Origin: Cannabis sativa
Taxonomy: Eukaryota; Streptophyta; Magnoliopsida; Rosales; Cannabaceae
NCBI RefSeq assembly: GCF_029168945.1
Contig: NC_083604.1
Span: forward strand, 61,954,211 to 62,018,210
Direction of reading: 5' to 3'
Length of the DNA stretch: 64,000 nt
Shown here: one piece after another, positions 36,859 through 48,535 of the stretch
How the letters are laid out: each line of letters starts with the position of its first letter
Numbering within the stretch: the stretch's first letter is position 1
Made by a program: the position numbers and the translations under genes
The notes under the pieces: model-generated
What the model was told of the DNA's origin: nothing
Databases searched by the model: none
Seen by the model: the letters and a program-made list of their open reading frames with translations, nothing else

Positions 36859-37382
36859 TGATGGTTTGAGAATAAATTTGTATTGGTTTAGATTTGGAAT
36901 AGGTGGATATGTGGTTAATGGTTTGTTGTGGTAATGTAGTGAAGTAGTTATGTTGGTGATTAGTTGTTGATTTAGTATATGAATTTAGTTTGGCTTAGAA
37001 GAGAGGGTTGTATGAGAAAGTAGTAAACTTTTATTGATAGTTTACAACTTTTAGCTTTTTGGTGTTGGTTACAACTTGGAACCCTTGATGCGCATTTATA
37101 GTTTCTAGCCTTCAAGCATTTGAGGCTTGACTTGTTTTCTCTAGATCTTTTTAGTTCAAGGATTTTATCCATACATTTCTATATATTTCTTAAGCATACA
37201 TAATTAGAAACCTCTACACCAAAGTTTTCTAAAAATACCTATGTTTTATTGTATTTTTTATATGTCTAGAAAATTCTAAATTATTCTACAGTTATGTAAA
37301 AGTTTATAGTAAGTTTTTTACAAATGTGTAGAAAATTCTAGACTTAATTGAGTATTGTTAAAATGTGTAGCAATTTCTAATA
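36859..37382 (-). repeat. 5' LTR of the minus-strand Copia
   Basis: 524 bp. It ends (minus strand) at 36859, one base before the primer-binding site. Its pair is 25887-26409. Confidence 0.9.
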
Positions 37383-37387
37383 AAAGT

Positions 37388-37569
37388 ATATAAAAATTGA
37401 CTGCCATTTTGTTCGTAAAAATATTCAGCAAGGGGTAACTAAAATTGTTCATATATCGATAAAGAAATAAGTTGCAGACATCCTAATTAAGGCTCTATTT
37501 CAAACACAGTTCAAAACTTTAAAGGACAAGATTGGATTAATAAGTCTATATACACTCCATCAAGAGGAG
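37388..37569 (+). pseudogene. Old Copia pol, right part: RNase H tail
   Basis: This continues the frame broken at 25886: the H-I-x-I-D-C-H-F-V-R block, then the KKQVADILTKAL-like block (around 37470-37500) and an LYTPSRG end. It shows that 25887-37382 landed in this older element. Stops and a shift are present near 37405 and 37440. Confidence 0.85.
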
Positions 37570-37790
37570 TATTAGACTTAAACTTAACTTTGTTGTTTAG
37601 AATATTAGTTAGTTAGAAACCGTTAAGATTAGTTACCTCATTTTTTATTTCTGTTATGATTCAGTTAATTTGTTCCATTATAATCTTGAGCTATTATACA
37701 GTATATAGCTCCCCCTTGTACTTTCGAGTCATTCTTCTTTTCTCTCTTCTTTTCTGTTTTACTCCGTTTCTCTATTCCGCACTAATAACA
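37570..37790 (+). repeat. 3' LTR of the old plus-strand Copia, 221 bp
   Basis: It follows a purine tract (CAAGAGGAG) and runs TATTAGACTTAAAC to CGCACTAATAACA. It contains a T/C-rich terminal region. The first two bases are TA instead of TG. Confidence 0.75.
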
Positions 37791-38365
37791 ACTTGTCAAA
37801 TATTTACTAAAATTTAACCAAGCTACTGCAGAAAGATTTAAGGTGCAGATATATAACCGAATTACGCAATGAAAACTAAACTGGCCTTTGGCAAGCTCCA
37901 AAAATTCATAGATTTCAAGGGTCGGGGACTAATTTGCTACGTTACACAACCTATATAATAATATTTATATTCATTAGAAACAAACAAATAAAAACTAAAT
38001 AATATAATATAATGAATGGGTGATGCTTAGCTTAGCAAACCAAGGCGCCGCAATTCATGAAGATATACATTCGCCCATCTCTGAAGATTATGTTTCGTCA
38101 AGCCGTCTCATGATGATTCCTCGGCCCTAGCTCAAAAATAAAATGGGGTCAATTTAACCCCAACCTTCTTCAATTCTAATATTCTATTATAATTAATTCA
38201 TCATCTTCTTTGTTTAAATTGCTTAATATTTATTTATTCAATTAGTTTAAAATTGATGACAAACTATGTGGAACTTCCGCCCACCACTACCACTCATTTT
38301 CTCCTCATCTATCTATTTCTAAAAATTAGTATTTCTAAACTTTGGTTCTAATAAGTAAAATAGTA
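37791..38365. other. Intergenic stretch, possible exon relic on the minus strand
   Basis: Mostly unassigned. A more GC-balanced patch at 38032-38101 reads open on the minus strand (LQRWANVYLHELRRLGLLS then stop) with a possible CAG acceptor before it. I do not recognise it, and 23 codons is too short to be significant alone. Confidence 0.3.
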
Positions 38366-38370
38366 TTACA

Positions 38371-38868
38371 TGTTGGATTAAAAATCCTTTTGTGGGCACA
38401 TATGTATAATGTATATGCTATTATAAAGTTTGATACAAAATTAAGTGAACAATTATGTTATGGGTATCAAAAGGGTATTAAAGTGTCATGGAATTAATGT
38501 GTAGATACCATAAGTTAATTTATAATTTGTTGAGGGGCCAAATTATAAATACCCAAGAGTTATTCTAAGATGACTCTATAAATAGGTAGTGGTCCCCAAG
38601 AAACACAAGGGTTTCTGTATTCTCTCCTTCCCCATCAGAGAAAATACTCTAGAAAAATAGTGTATTCTTGGAAGATCAAAACCTTCTCTGCAATCTCCAA
38701 CAATGGCTTCAGGTTAGTGCTTCCGCTGATCTTTTATCATCATCTTCTTCTTTAATTTAGCAAAGGCTTTATAGATTTATGATTTAGGGTTTTCTATATT
38801 AAAGCACTTTAGGAATATGTTTATATCTGTGATTTATATATTTCTTTAAGTGTTTTATAAACCTAACA
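38371..38868 (+). repeat. 5' LTR of the young Copia
   Basis: TGTTGGATTAAAAATCC to AAACCTAACA. It contains a TATA box and, downstream of it, an ATG followed after ten bases by a splice-donor-like GTTAGT. Confidence 0.97.
38577..38584 (+). promoter_or_regulatory. TATA box of the young Copia LTR
   Basis: TATAAATA in a GACTC...GGTAG setting. Transcription would start about 30 bases on, near 38610, leaving a leader of about 90 bases before the ATG at 38703. Confidence 0.75.
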
Positions 38869-41800
38869 AGTGGTACCAGAGCCACCTTTGTTGAATTAAT
38901 TAAAGATCTGATGATTTTGTTTATGAAATTTGGGGATTTTGAAAATTAGGGTTTTTTTCAATTTTCATATATATATATATGGTGCGGTATATTTTTATAA
39001 AATAATCAAGTAATTTTTATTCACAGTCGGCGTCACTATTTTGATTGAATACATATATTGAATGTTTCAATTATATGAGTTTTTTTGGCTTCAAAAGATA
39101 TATATTTCTTTATGGTATATATATACTGTGATGAGAATGTTTTGCGGTTGATGATTATGATTTCTTTTTATTAATATTATGCAGTAATATAATGAATGAT
39201 GCATGTGATTGATTGAAGAGATATGTGTTATCAATTGCTTTTGATTTTATTACTTTTGTATCAATTGCGTGTATATTTATTCTGAAAATTGTTAAAGCAT
39301 CTGTAAGTGTTATATTCAATTATTTTGTTTTATGGTTTCTGGCTTCAGCCCAATTTTATAGTTATATATTATATATGCATTACATATTTTATGGCTTATG
39401 TGGATCGGCGACTTGTGCCGATGAAATTATATTTTGTATGATATATATTATAATATATGTTATACAATTTGGATATATGCATAATATATATTTTGGTTTA
39501 AACAATTTAATTCAAATTTTGGTGTTGGTTTATGACTAATATTTTAAGTAAATTAATTGAAACAATATGTCGCCAAAGTGACCTCTTTTGTGTAGATTAA
39601 TTTATTTAAATATTAGGATGGTTGTATGTTTGTAATTAATGCTTATATTGACTAGCCCAAAGGTAAGTGAATATTTTGCTAGATTTCAAACATACCTGTG
39701 GCGATAAATGTGTGACAATTATAAGGTATTTTGTGTGAGCAATACGTTAGTCCAAAGATTAATCTATTGTTTGACACAGTTTTATTGTCAATATTTGATT
39801 GCTACACCAAGAGTACCGCTTACAGTTAATATTACTGTCCAAAGACTTAATATTAATGTGTGTTTGGTATCTTGAGATGGGATTAACCAATTTTAGAATT
39901 TATTGTTTAATAATGCATATTAATGTGAGCTTGTTTTATTTGTTCTATATTCAGCTAGTTCATCTTCTGCTGCCTCAATATCTGCTAACATTAATTCTAT
40001 TCCTATGCTTAATGGGACCAATTTCAAGGATTGGAAAAGGAACCTACTTATAGTTCTGGGATGTATGGATTTAGACCATGCACTAAGGAATGAACAACCT
40101 ACACCTCTCACTAAGGAAAGTTCCCATGATGATAAAAGGGAATTTGAGAGGTGGGATCGTTCAAATCGCATGAGTCTAATGATTATGAAACACAGCATTC
40201 CAGAAGCCTTTTGGGGCACAGAATCCGAAGGGGTTACTATGGCTAAGAATTTCCTTGAACAAATTGAGGAACGTTTTGCTAAAAACGATAAGGTTGAAAT
40301 GACAACACTTCTTGGTTCTTTAATGAACATGAAGTATAAGGGTCAAGGAAATGTAAGGGAGTACATTATGGAAATGCATCATATTGTCTCAAGATTAAGG
40401 ACACTTAAGATTGAGCTTTCAGATGATGTACTTGTACTCATGGTTTTGTTAACGCTTCCTCCACAGTTTAACCAATTTAAAATTAGTTACAACTGTCAAA
40501 AGGAGAAATGGACTCTCAACGAGCTTATTTCTCATTGTGTGCAAGAGGAAGAAAGGTTGAAAAAGGACAAAACCGAAAGTGCTCATTTGGCCACTACTCC
40601 TAAGGATAAGGGCAAGAAAAGGAAATTTGAGAATGAAGTCGCTAAGGGTCCGAGTTCAAAAGAAACAACAACGGGATTCTAAGGGTTGTTTCTTTTGTGA
40701 CCAACTTTGGACATGTGAAGAAAGATTGTGCCAAATATCACGCATGGCGTGTAAAGAAAGGTATTAATCTTGCTTTGGTACGTTACGAGGTTAATTTAGT
40801 TTCAGTACCTAGAAACACTTGGTGGATAGATTCTGGTGCTACTACTCACATAAGTGTTTCTATGCAGGGTTGCCTGAGCTACCGAAAGCCAAGTGATGGT
40901 GAAAGATACATCTTTGTGGGCGATGGTCAATCGGTGGAAGTGGAAGCAATTGGGCATTTCAGATTGTTATTAGGAACTGGTTCTTATTTGGATTTGAAAG
41001 ACACTTTTGTTGTGCCGTCTTTTAGGCGGAATTTAGTTTCTGTTTCTTTGTTGGACAAATTTGGATATTGTTGTTCATTTGGAAACAATCAGTTTACTTT
41101 GTCTTTAAATTCAAATATTATTGGAACTGGTTATTTGAATACTTATGACAATCTTTATTTGTTAGAAACAATTGCATCCTATAATGAAACCTTGCATGTG
41201 GAATCACGAGGTACTAAACGCAAATTAAATAAAGAAAATTCAGCGTCATTATGGCATAAACGCTTAGGTCATATCTCAAGAGGTAGAATTGAGCGTCTTG
41301 TGTCTGATGACATTTTAGAGTCTCTTGACTTCACAGATTTCAATGTCTGTGTAGATTGTATCAAGGGAAAACAGACCAAAACTAAGAGATTAGGTGCCAA
41401 TAGAGCTTCAGAAGTCTTAGAATTGATTCACACAGATATTTGTGGGCCATTCCCTACGGCATCTTGGAATGGTCAACAATATTTTATATCATTCATAGAC
41501 GATTACTCACGTTATGGGTACCTATATCTCATTCATGAAAAATCTCAGTCTGTGGACGTGTTCAAAGCTTACAAAGCTGAAGTTGAGAATCAACTCAACA
41601 AAAGGATTAAGAACGTCAAATCTGATCGTGGTGGTGAGTACTACGGTAGATATGATGGCTCAGGTGAACAACGTCCAGGACCATTTGCTAAATTCCTAGA
41701 GGAATGTGGTATTGTCCCACAGTACACCATGCCAGGATCACCTAGCATGAATGGTGTTGCTGAGAGACGAAATAGGACTCTTAAGGATATGGTAAGGAGC

Positions 41801-44034
41801 ATGATCGCTCATTCTACCTTACCTGAGTCCCTCTGGGGAGAAGCATTAAAGACAAAGAGCGGCTTACATTCTGAATAGAGTACCAAGTAAAGCAGTTGCA
41901 AAAACACCTTATGAGCTTTGGACAGGTCGAAAGCCTAGTCTAAAGCATTTTCACATTTGGGGATGTCCAGCTGAGGCAAGGCCTTATAGGCCACATGAAA
42001 ATAAATTGGACTCCAAAACAGTTAGCAGCTACTTTATTGGTTATTCTGAGCGATCTAGGGGCTATAAGTTTTATGATCCCACTGTCAGAAATATTTTTGA
42101 GACGGGAACTGCAACATTTTTTGAGGATGTTGAATTTGGGGGGAGAAATAAGGTTAGAGACATTGTTTTTGAGGAGGAATTGAATTCAAACTCAGTTCCT
42201 ACTATCATTTTAGACAATGTTCAGGCTTCCACACCTGTCATTGATCAAGAAATGAATCCGGAACCTCAACAAGACAATGTTGAACAACTCCCAAATCAAA
42301 ATGAGGCTATTGTTCCAGAAGAACAAATTCAACACCCTCAAGAACAAGAGCCATTAAGGAGGTCCACAAGAGAGAGAAGAAATGCTATTTCAGATGACTA
42401 TTTTGTATTTCTTCAAGAACATGAGGATGAAATTGGAATGATGGAAGATGATCCAATCAACTTGCATCAGGCCATGAAAAGTTCTAACTCTCAAAAGTGG
42501 ATTGATGCCATGGATGAAGAGAATAAGTCTATGCAAGACAATAAAGTTTGGGAAGTTGTCCCATTACCAGAAGGTGTAAAACCAATTGGTTGTAAGTGGA
42601 TACTTAAAACCAAGAAGGATGAATATGGTAATGTGGTGAGATTTAAGGCACGTCTTGTAGCAAAAGGCTATACTCAGAAACAAGGCATTGATTATACAGA
42701 GACTTTCTCTCCGGTTTCATCGAAAGACTCTTTTAGGATAATATTGGCACTTGTTGCTCATTTTGACCTTGAGTTACATCAGATGGATGTTAAAACAGCG
42801 TTTCTCAATGGCGACATTGATGAGACAATTTATATGGAGCAACCAGAAAACTTTGTGGTTGGTGACCGAAAGAATATGGTTTGCAAATTAAAGAAATCTA
42901 TCTATGGACTCAAGCAAGCTTCTCGTCAATGGTATCACAAGTTTCATCAAGTAATTATCTCATTTGGTTTTGAGATGAATATTATTGATGATTGTGTATA
43001 TCACAAGTTCAGTGGGAGTAAATACATATTTCTGGTTCTATATGTCGATGACATATTGCTTGCCACTAATGATATAGGCTTATTGCACGAAACCAAGAGA
43101 TTTTTATCTAAGCAATTTGAGATGAAAGATCTTGGTGACGCCTCTTTTGTATTAGGAATTCAAATACGTCGAGATCGTTCTCGGGGTATTCTTGGATTAT
43201 CACAAAAGGGCTATATCGATAAAGTACTCAAAAGATTTGGCATGCAAGATTGTAGACCAGGTGATACCCCTGTCGCTAAAGGAGACAAATTCAGTCTTAG
43301 ACAATGCCCTAAAAGTAGCCTTGAAATTCAGGAAATGAAAAAGATTCCCTATGCATCAGTTGTAGGGAGTCTAATGTATCTTCAGGTATGTACGCGTCCA
43401 GATACTGCGTACATTGTTGGGATGTTAGGCAGATATTTAAGCAACCCTGGTATGGACCATTGGATAGCAGCCAAGAGGGTTATGAGGTATCTTCAGAGAA
43501 CAAAAGATTACATGCTCACATACAGGAAATCAGATCATTTGGAGGTCGTAGGGTATTCTGATTCTGATTTCGCAGGATGCCAAGATAGCAGAAGGTCTAC
43601 ATCAGGCTACATTTTCTTGTTAGCTGGAGGAGCTATATCCTGGAAAAGTGTCAAACAAACACTTGTAGCTTCTTCCACTATGGCAGCTGAATTCGTAGCG
43701 TGTTATGAGGCATCAAATCAGGGAATATGGCTGAGAAACTTTGTCACTAGGCTGCGTATTTTGGAGAATGTTGAAAGACCACTTAAGATATTCTGTGACA
43801 ATAAATCGGCGATCTTTGTATTCCAATAACAATAGGAGCTCATCCAAGTCAAAGCATATTGACATAAAGTTCCTAGTTGTGAAAGAAAGAGTGCAGAGTG
43901 GACAGATTTCCATAGAGCATATTGGGACAAACTCCATGATAGCGGATCCGCTCACAAAAGGATTACCACCCAAGGTCTTTCATGAGCACACTGCTCATAT
44001 GGGTGTAGTATTACTTGAGGATATCATGATTTAG
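38703..44034 (+). pseudogene. gag-pol of the young Copia, four small frameshifts
   Basis: A likely exon 1 (38703-38712) joins exon 2 at 39955 in matching phase; a downstream in-frame ATG is at 40005. Gag (to about 40680, with MLNGTNFKDWKR start) is followed by a CCHC zinc knuckle near 40690-40735, protease (DSGATTHIS, about 40829-40855), integrase zinc region (HKRLGH...CVDC) and integrase core (HTDICGPF at about 41427, then Asp and Glu). RT follows with YVDDILLAT (about 43040-43066), then RNase H (SDSDFAGCQDSRRSTSGY, about 43557-43610), ending at a stop at 44034. Shifts lie near 40655, 40705, 41855 and 43817; most look like single extra bases. Apart from these the frame is clean. Copia Gag forms the particle; Pol copies and integrates the element. 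Confidence 0.92.
38713..39954 (+). other. Putative intron of the young Copia gag
   Basis: It starts GTTAGT after ATGGCTTCAG in the LTR and ends TTGTTCTATATTCAG at 39954. The reading phase matches on both sides, and the frame from 39957 is open into gag. The 1242-base intron contains the LTR end and the primer-binding site, and is AT-rich with many stops. Inferred from sequence only. Confidence 0.6.
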
Positions 44035-44435
44035 TGGGAGTTTGTATTCTCTTTGCTTTATGTTTGTTTAAGACATTTATGTATTTGGTTATTTTCTGAT
44101 CAGAAATAAAGTTTTCAGTTTATTCACTCTGTTTTGTTATGTTTAAGTTTGACCTCACTTTGGTTTAAGGAGGACCAGTTGGAAATAGGCATGTTCGGTT
44201 CACATTGCATGTAATTTCCATGCTACACATCCATGATTGATCTATGTCATTTGGCTATATTTGTATATGTGACCATTGATGGGTTTAGTCATGATTGATA
44301 TGACGAAAATCGCTTTGATCTTATATGGGTATAGTTGATGGACGAGATTGTTGTGAATACCTTTACATAATAGCAAATTTTGAGCTCATAAGGTTATACA
44401 TTTATCAGGTAACATATGTTGCCCAAGTGGGAGAT

Positions 44436-44933
44436 TGTTGGATTAAAAATCCTTTTGTGGGCACATATGTATAATGTATATGCTATTATAAAGTTTGATA
44501 CAAAATTAAGTGACCAATTATGTTATGGGTATCAAAAGGGTATTAAAGTGTCATGGAATTAATGTGTAGATACCATAAGTTAATTTATAATTTGTTGAGG
44601 GGCCAAATTATAAATACCCAAGAGTTATTCTAAGATGACTCTATAAATAGGTAGTGGTCCCCAAGAAACACAAGGGTTTCTGTATTCTCTCCTTCCCCAT
44701 CAGAGAAAATACTCTAGAAAAATAGTGTATTCTTGGAAGATCAAAACCTTCTCTGCAATCTCCAACAATGGCTTCAGGTTAGTGCTTCCGCTGATCTTTT
44801 ATCATCATCTTCTTCTTTAATTTAGCAAAGGCTTTATAGATTTATGATTTAGGGTTTTCTATATTAAAGCACTTTAGGAATATGTTTATATCTGTGATTT
44901 ATATATTTCTTTAAGTGTTTTATAAACCTAACA
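44436..44933 (+). repeat. 3' LTR of the young Copia
   Basis: 498 bp, one difference from the 5' LTR. Confidence 0.97.
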
Positions 44934-45337
44934 TTACATTTCTTAATCATGATTGAATTAATTAATTTGTAATTCACAACAACCATATCATATTATATAA
45001 ATATATATACTAGGTTTTTGTGTTGATAAGATAAACAATGTTATATTTATCATCATTGCTTTGGAATTTTGGATATATATGAGCAACTTTTGCGGTCGAT
45101 GTGTACATTATATCTGTCTTTACTTATGCCTTTTGTTTTATGCTCGTTAATGAAGTGCATTATTATGCGGCGTGACATACCCTGTTTCTTTTTCTTTATT
45201 TCTTTATTATTTTTATTTAAAAATAGATTATTATGAATTTTTACTCCAAATTATTAGATGTGTTATATTATTTTTTTTTTTTGAATATTTCGGCTCGTTA
45301 TATATAGTTCTTAAATTATTTATATTATTTTAAATTA

Positions 45338-45827
45338 GGTGGCGTTTGATAATATTTTTTTAATCAGTTTTTTGTTCTTAAAATTGAAAAAGTGAAAATA
45401 TTTTTCAAAAACATATTCTATAGAACTGTTTTCACTTTTTAATTTTTTAATTGAGAATCAAAATTTTAAAAACAAAAAAAAGAAGTCACTTTCAATATTT
45501 TTTCAAACAGTTTTTTTTCTTAATCAATATTTTAGATTCCGACCAGATCCGGACCCAAATCTCCCTCCCACGGCCTTGGCGCTAAACTCGGCCTCTGACC
45601 CGAACCCAAATCTGACCCCGGACCTAGACCTGACTTTACTAAAATCAAAAATGAAAATGAAAATAAACTTTATAGAACATACTTTTGTTTTCTGTTTTGA
45701 AAATTGAAAACAAAAGTGGTTACAGAACACATTTTTTTTTTTCAAAAACAAAATTTTTAAAAACAAAAATTTTACCTTGATTTTATGATTAAAAAATTAG
45801 AAAACAAAAGTGTTACTAAACGGCACC
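45338..45827. mobile_element. PIF/Harbinger-type MITE, 490 bp
   Basis: Inverted ends GGTGGCGTTTGATAAT and GGTGCCGTTTAGTAAC are flanked by TTA on both sides (45335-45337, 45828-45830). Same family and same GC-rich centre (about 45541-45640) as 20800-21282. Confidence 0.85.
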
Positions 45828-46211
45828 TTAGTTATTCTATTAAGTTTTGTCACACATAATAAACAAAATAATGATATGAGTACTTAGTCAGTTGTCACAT
45901 TAATACCATACTTATTATTTAAAATTAAAAAAAAATAAAAATGATATATTTTTAAAAAATTATTAAACTAAAAATTAATTAATGATTAAGAAAATTATGT
46001 AAAATTAAACTAAAGAAAAATTAAATTATTTTTTTATTCAAATTAATTACACATGTGGTATTGACATGGTATTGATGTGATTTGCCACATGTAAGAAAAC
46101 TTGACAACATGACTAATTTATAATACTGTGAATAATTCACTACCTATTTTTAATAGGTTGAAAAGTTTAAGAAATACAATAATGCATTTGTTATAGTATA
46201 GAAGCAAAAAT

Positions 46212-46212
<1 letters not shown>

Positions 46213-46244
<32 letters not shown>
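46213..46244. repeat. (A)32 run
   Basis: It could be the tail of a lost retroposed sequence on the plus strand, but no body was recognised to its left. Confidence 0.8.
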
Positions 46245-46246
<2 letters not shown>

Positions 46247-46296
46247 CTAAAAAAATATAGAGAGAGCGTTAAATGGATGGAAGAATAATATGAAGT

Positions 46297-46951
46297 CAGG
46301 GATGTTCACGATGCGGGTAGTGTGAGTTTAGACTATTTTTTTAAACCAAATTGCATATGGTGTTTTTGTAATTTCTCAATCTGTAACCGCAGTGCAAGAC
46401 CTTAAAACTGCAAAAACCACACTATATAAAATAAAGTGTGATACGGTGTGATTTAGGCGGGTTATACTATCATCACTATCAAACATTAAAATAAAAATTA
46501 AGAGATTAGTCTAATAAAATTACAACAATTATAAACAAAAAAAAAATATATCTTATCAAATTTTTAACGTCACAACATATAAATTATATAATAATATATA
46601 TATATATTATATCAATAATAATATGTACAACAATAAGAAGTTAATAAAAAATAATAAAAAAAAATAATTTATATAGATGTTTCTTAAATTTAATTATATG
46701 GCTTAAATTTTATAATGTGAGTTAAAAAAACAAAATTCGATAGTGTAAAAGTTAATATTCTTATAATATATAATATAAAGCGATTTGAACTATTAAATTT
46801 GAAATCGCAAACTGCATCAGAACGCCTGCACTGGCAATTCAATAAAAATATAAATTGTATCGCACTATAGAAAATTTTAAACTATATTTTTATACAGTGT
46901 GATATGGTGTAAGCGGTTTATACAGTGTGAACAATTTGTTGAACACTAATA
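46297..46951. mobile_element. Possible hAT-type MITE relic
   Basis: It starts CAGGGATGTTCACGATGCGG, close to hAT ends, and ends near GTTGAACACTA, an imperfect inverse. The interior repeats GTGTGATACGGTGTGATTTA / ATATGGTGTAAGCGG motifs near both ends. No clear 8-bp duplication was seen. Confidence 0.4.
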
Positions 46952-47001
46952 GCGAGTTTCCTATTTTAAAAGAAAAGAATAAATAAATGTAACATCATTC
47001 A

Positions 47002-48123
47002 AATTTTTTTTTTTTTTATTACTGGCAACAGCCAAACAACAGGCAAAACAAACGAAACAACAGAGACAATAAGACAACCGAAAGAAACTATAGACAAAGT
47101 CCCAAAAAACAAGGACCAGGGAACACTAACTACTAAGAAATAACTAAAAAAAACTACAAAAGGAAAAACTATTACAGCCGAAAATCACCTACACAGCCAT
47201 CTGCAATCCAAGATTGCAGGGAACCATCAAAATCGGACAAATCAAAAGTGCCAAAGTGGTTATTCTGATTTGCCCATTTGGCCAAAGCATGGGCCACACC
47301 ATTATGTCTCCGGGAGGTCCAATGAGTCTCCCAGTTACATAAAGAACCAGCTGCACTAAGGAAGCTTGAAATCAGCTCTCTCGAATTGTGGTGTAATTTC
47401 TTGCAATCTGAACGGGCAGTCTGAATTGCATCAATCGTTGTCGCCGAATCACTGAGAAAGATCACATCCTTGTAGCCCAATGATCTTGCTGATTCTGTTC
47501 CTTTGCTGATAGCATGGAGTTCACCAGGGAGAGGATCGCAATAGTTCGATAGAAATGTAACAATTTTTACAATCCTATTGTCCTCATCATGGAATATTGT
47601 CGCACCTGCAGATTGGAAATTACCTATAGATATATCGAAATTACAAATTATTCAACCTGGGGGAGGAGCAAACTACTGTGAGTCGTGAAGAGTAGCGGTT
47701 AGGTTGGAATTCAGCAACTCAATTTCCTTGAAGCGTTGATTAATCCCGTTGATCACTAAGCGGATTGGAGTTGAGTTCCCTTCATGACAGAGTTTGTTCC
47801 TTACCCTCCATATGTTTTCAAATATGATGGCTTCCCCACCCAAGAAAGAGTCTAATTGTTGTATACCTTGTCTATGTTGAGGGATGGAGAACCATTTCAA
47901 CCACTCGTCCCAAGACGTAAAATTTACAGTTGATGTTCTCATTTGCCAATTGCATCCAAACCAGATGCCCCTGGCGAAAACACAATGCCATAACAAGTGT
48001 AGAGAGTTTTCCGATGCTGCAGAGCATAGTGGGCACGTTGAATTGATGCCAGGGTATATGTGTGCAAGTTTTTCCTTTTGTGAGAATACTGTGAGACAAG
48101 ATCTTCCACCAGAAAATTTTTTG
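47002..48123 (-). mobile_element. LINE 3' fragment, minus strand, with target duplication
   Basis: A T run at 47003-47017 is the poly(A) tail on the minus strand. An exact 11-bp duplication ACATCATTCAA flanks it at 46991-47001 and 48124-48134. It is strongly 5'-truncated; only the zinc-binding and RNase H part of ORF2 is present. Confidence 0.92.
47172..48123 (-). pseudogene. LINE ORF2 C-terminus: zinc-binding domain and RNase H
   Basis: Minus strand: zf-RVT segment with CPLCS, ENSLHLLWHC (about 47985-48045), then a linker with RVRNKLCHEG (about 47800), and after an interruption the RNase H part with FLSDSATTIDA (47400-47465) and RRHNGVAHALAKWANQ (about 47260-47310), ending at a stop near 47172. 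It resembles the C end of the LINE at 5.1-8.2 kb but is a different copy. The first ATG of the frame falls in the target duplication and is not native. Confidence 0.85.
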
Positions 48124-48535
48124 ACATCATTCAATTAGTCTACAAAATACTCACGTATTTCCCATTTTCTATCGTTGCTAACATTTTTTTATTTGAAAAA
48201 GGCTTACATTGTTCTCCTTTTTATTTTGTTTTTTGTACTGAATCTTTCTAATTAAGTCTAATTAAATGTACCTTCTATTCTCCCTACATTTTTTTCAACT
48301 CTTAAAAATTTATAATTCAATTAAATTTATAAGATAATTGGTATAATATATATATATTTTTTTTTTTTAAAAAAAAAAAGAAAACTATACTATGTACGGT
48401 CTTCTTTTCAAATGCGGATCCACAAAAAAGCGAGACTGCATAGTTATTCTAAAAAAATCAAGAAAAAAATATATACATTTTAATTAATTACAGTGTATAT
48501 ATTTATAATAAAATATTATATTTATAAATATAATA

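Larger units (their letters stand above)
25887..37382 (-). mobile_element. Minus-strand Copia element with nested insertions
   Basis: LTRs at 25887-26409 (3') and 36859-37382 (5') are about 92% identical by eye, with roughly 40 differences. A primer-binding site (TGGTATCACAGC on the minus strand, 36846-36857) and a purine tract (CCAAGGAGGAG, 26410-26420) sit at the expected places. The target duplication reads GAAGC (25882-25886) and AAAGT (37383-37387), differing by two transitions; the interrupted Copia frame supports it. Without its insertions the element would be about 5.0 kb, normal for Copia. The terminal bases are TA...CA in both LTRs. Confidence 0.92.
38371..44933 (+). mobile_element. 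Complete young Copia retrotransposon, 6563 bp
   Basis: LTRs 38371-38868 and 44436-44933, both 498 bp, differ at one base (an A/C in the GTGA-CAATTATG block). The target duplication TTACA is exact (38366-38370 and 44934-44938). The primer-binding site TGGTACCAGAGCC (38871-38883) and purine tract AAGTGGGAGAT (44425-44435) are in place. Near-identical LTRs mean a recent insertion, far younger than the neighbour at 25887-37382. Confidence 0.97.
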
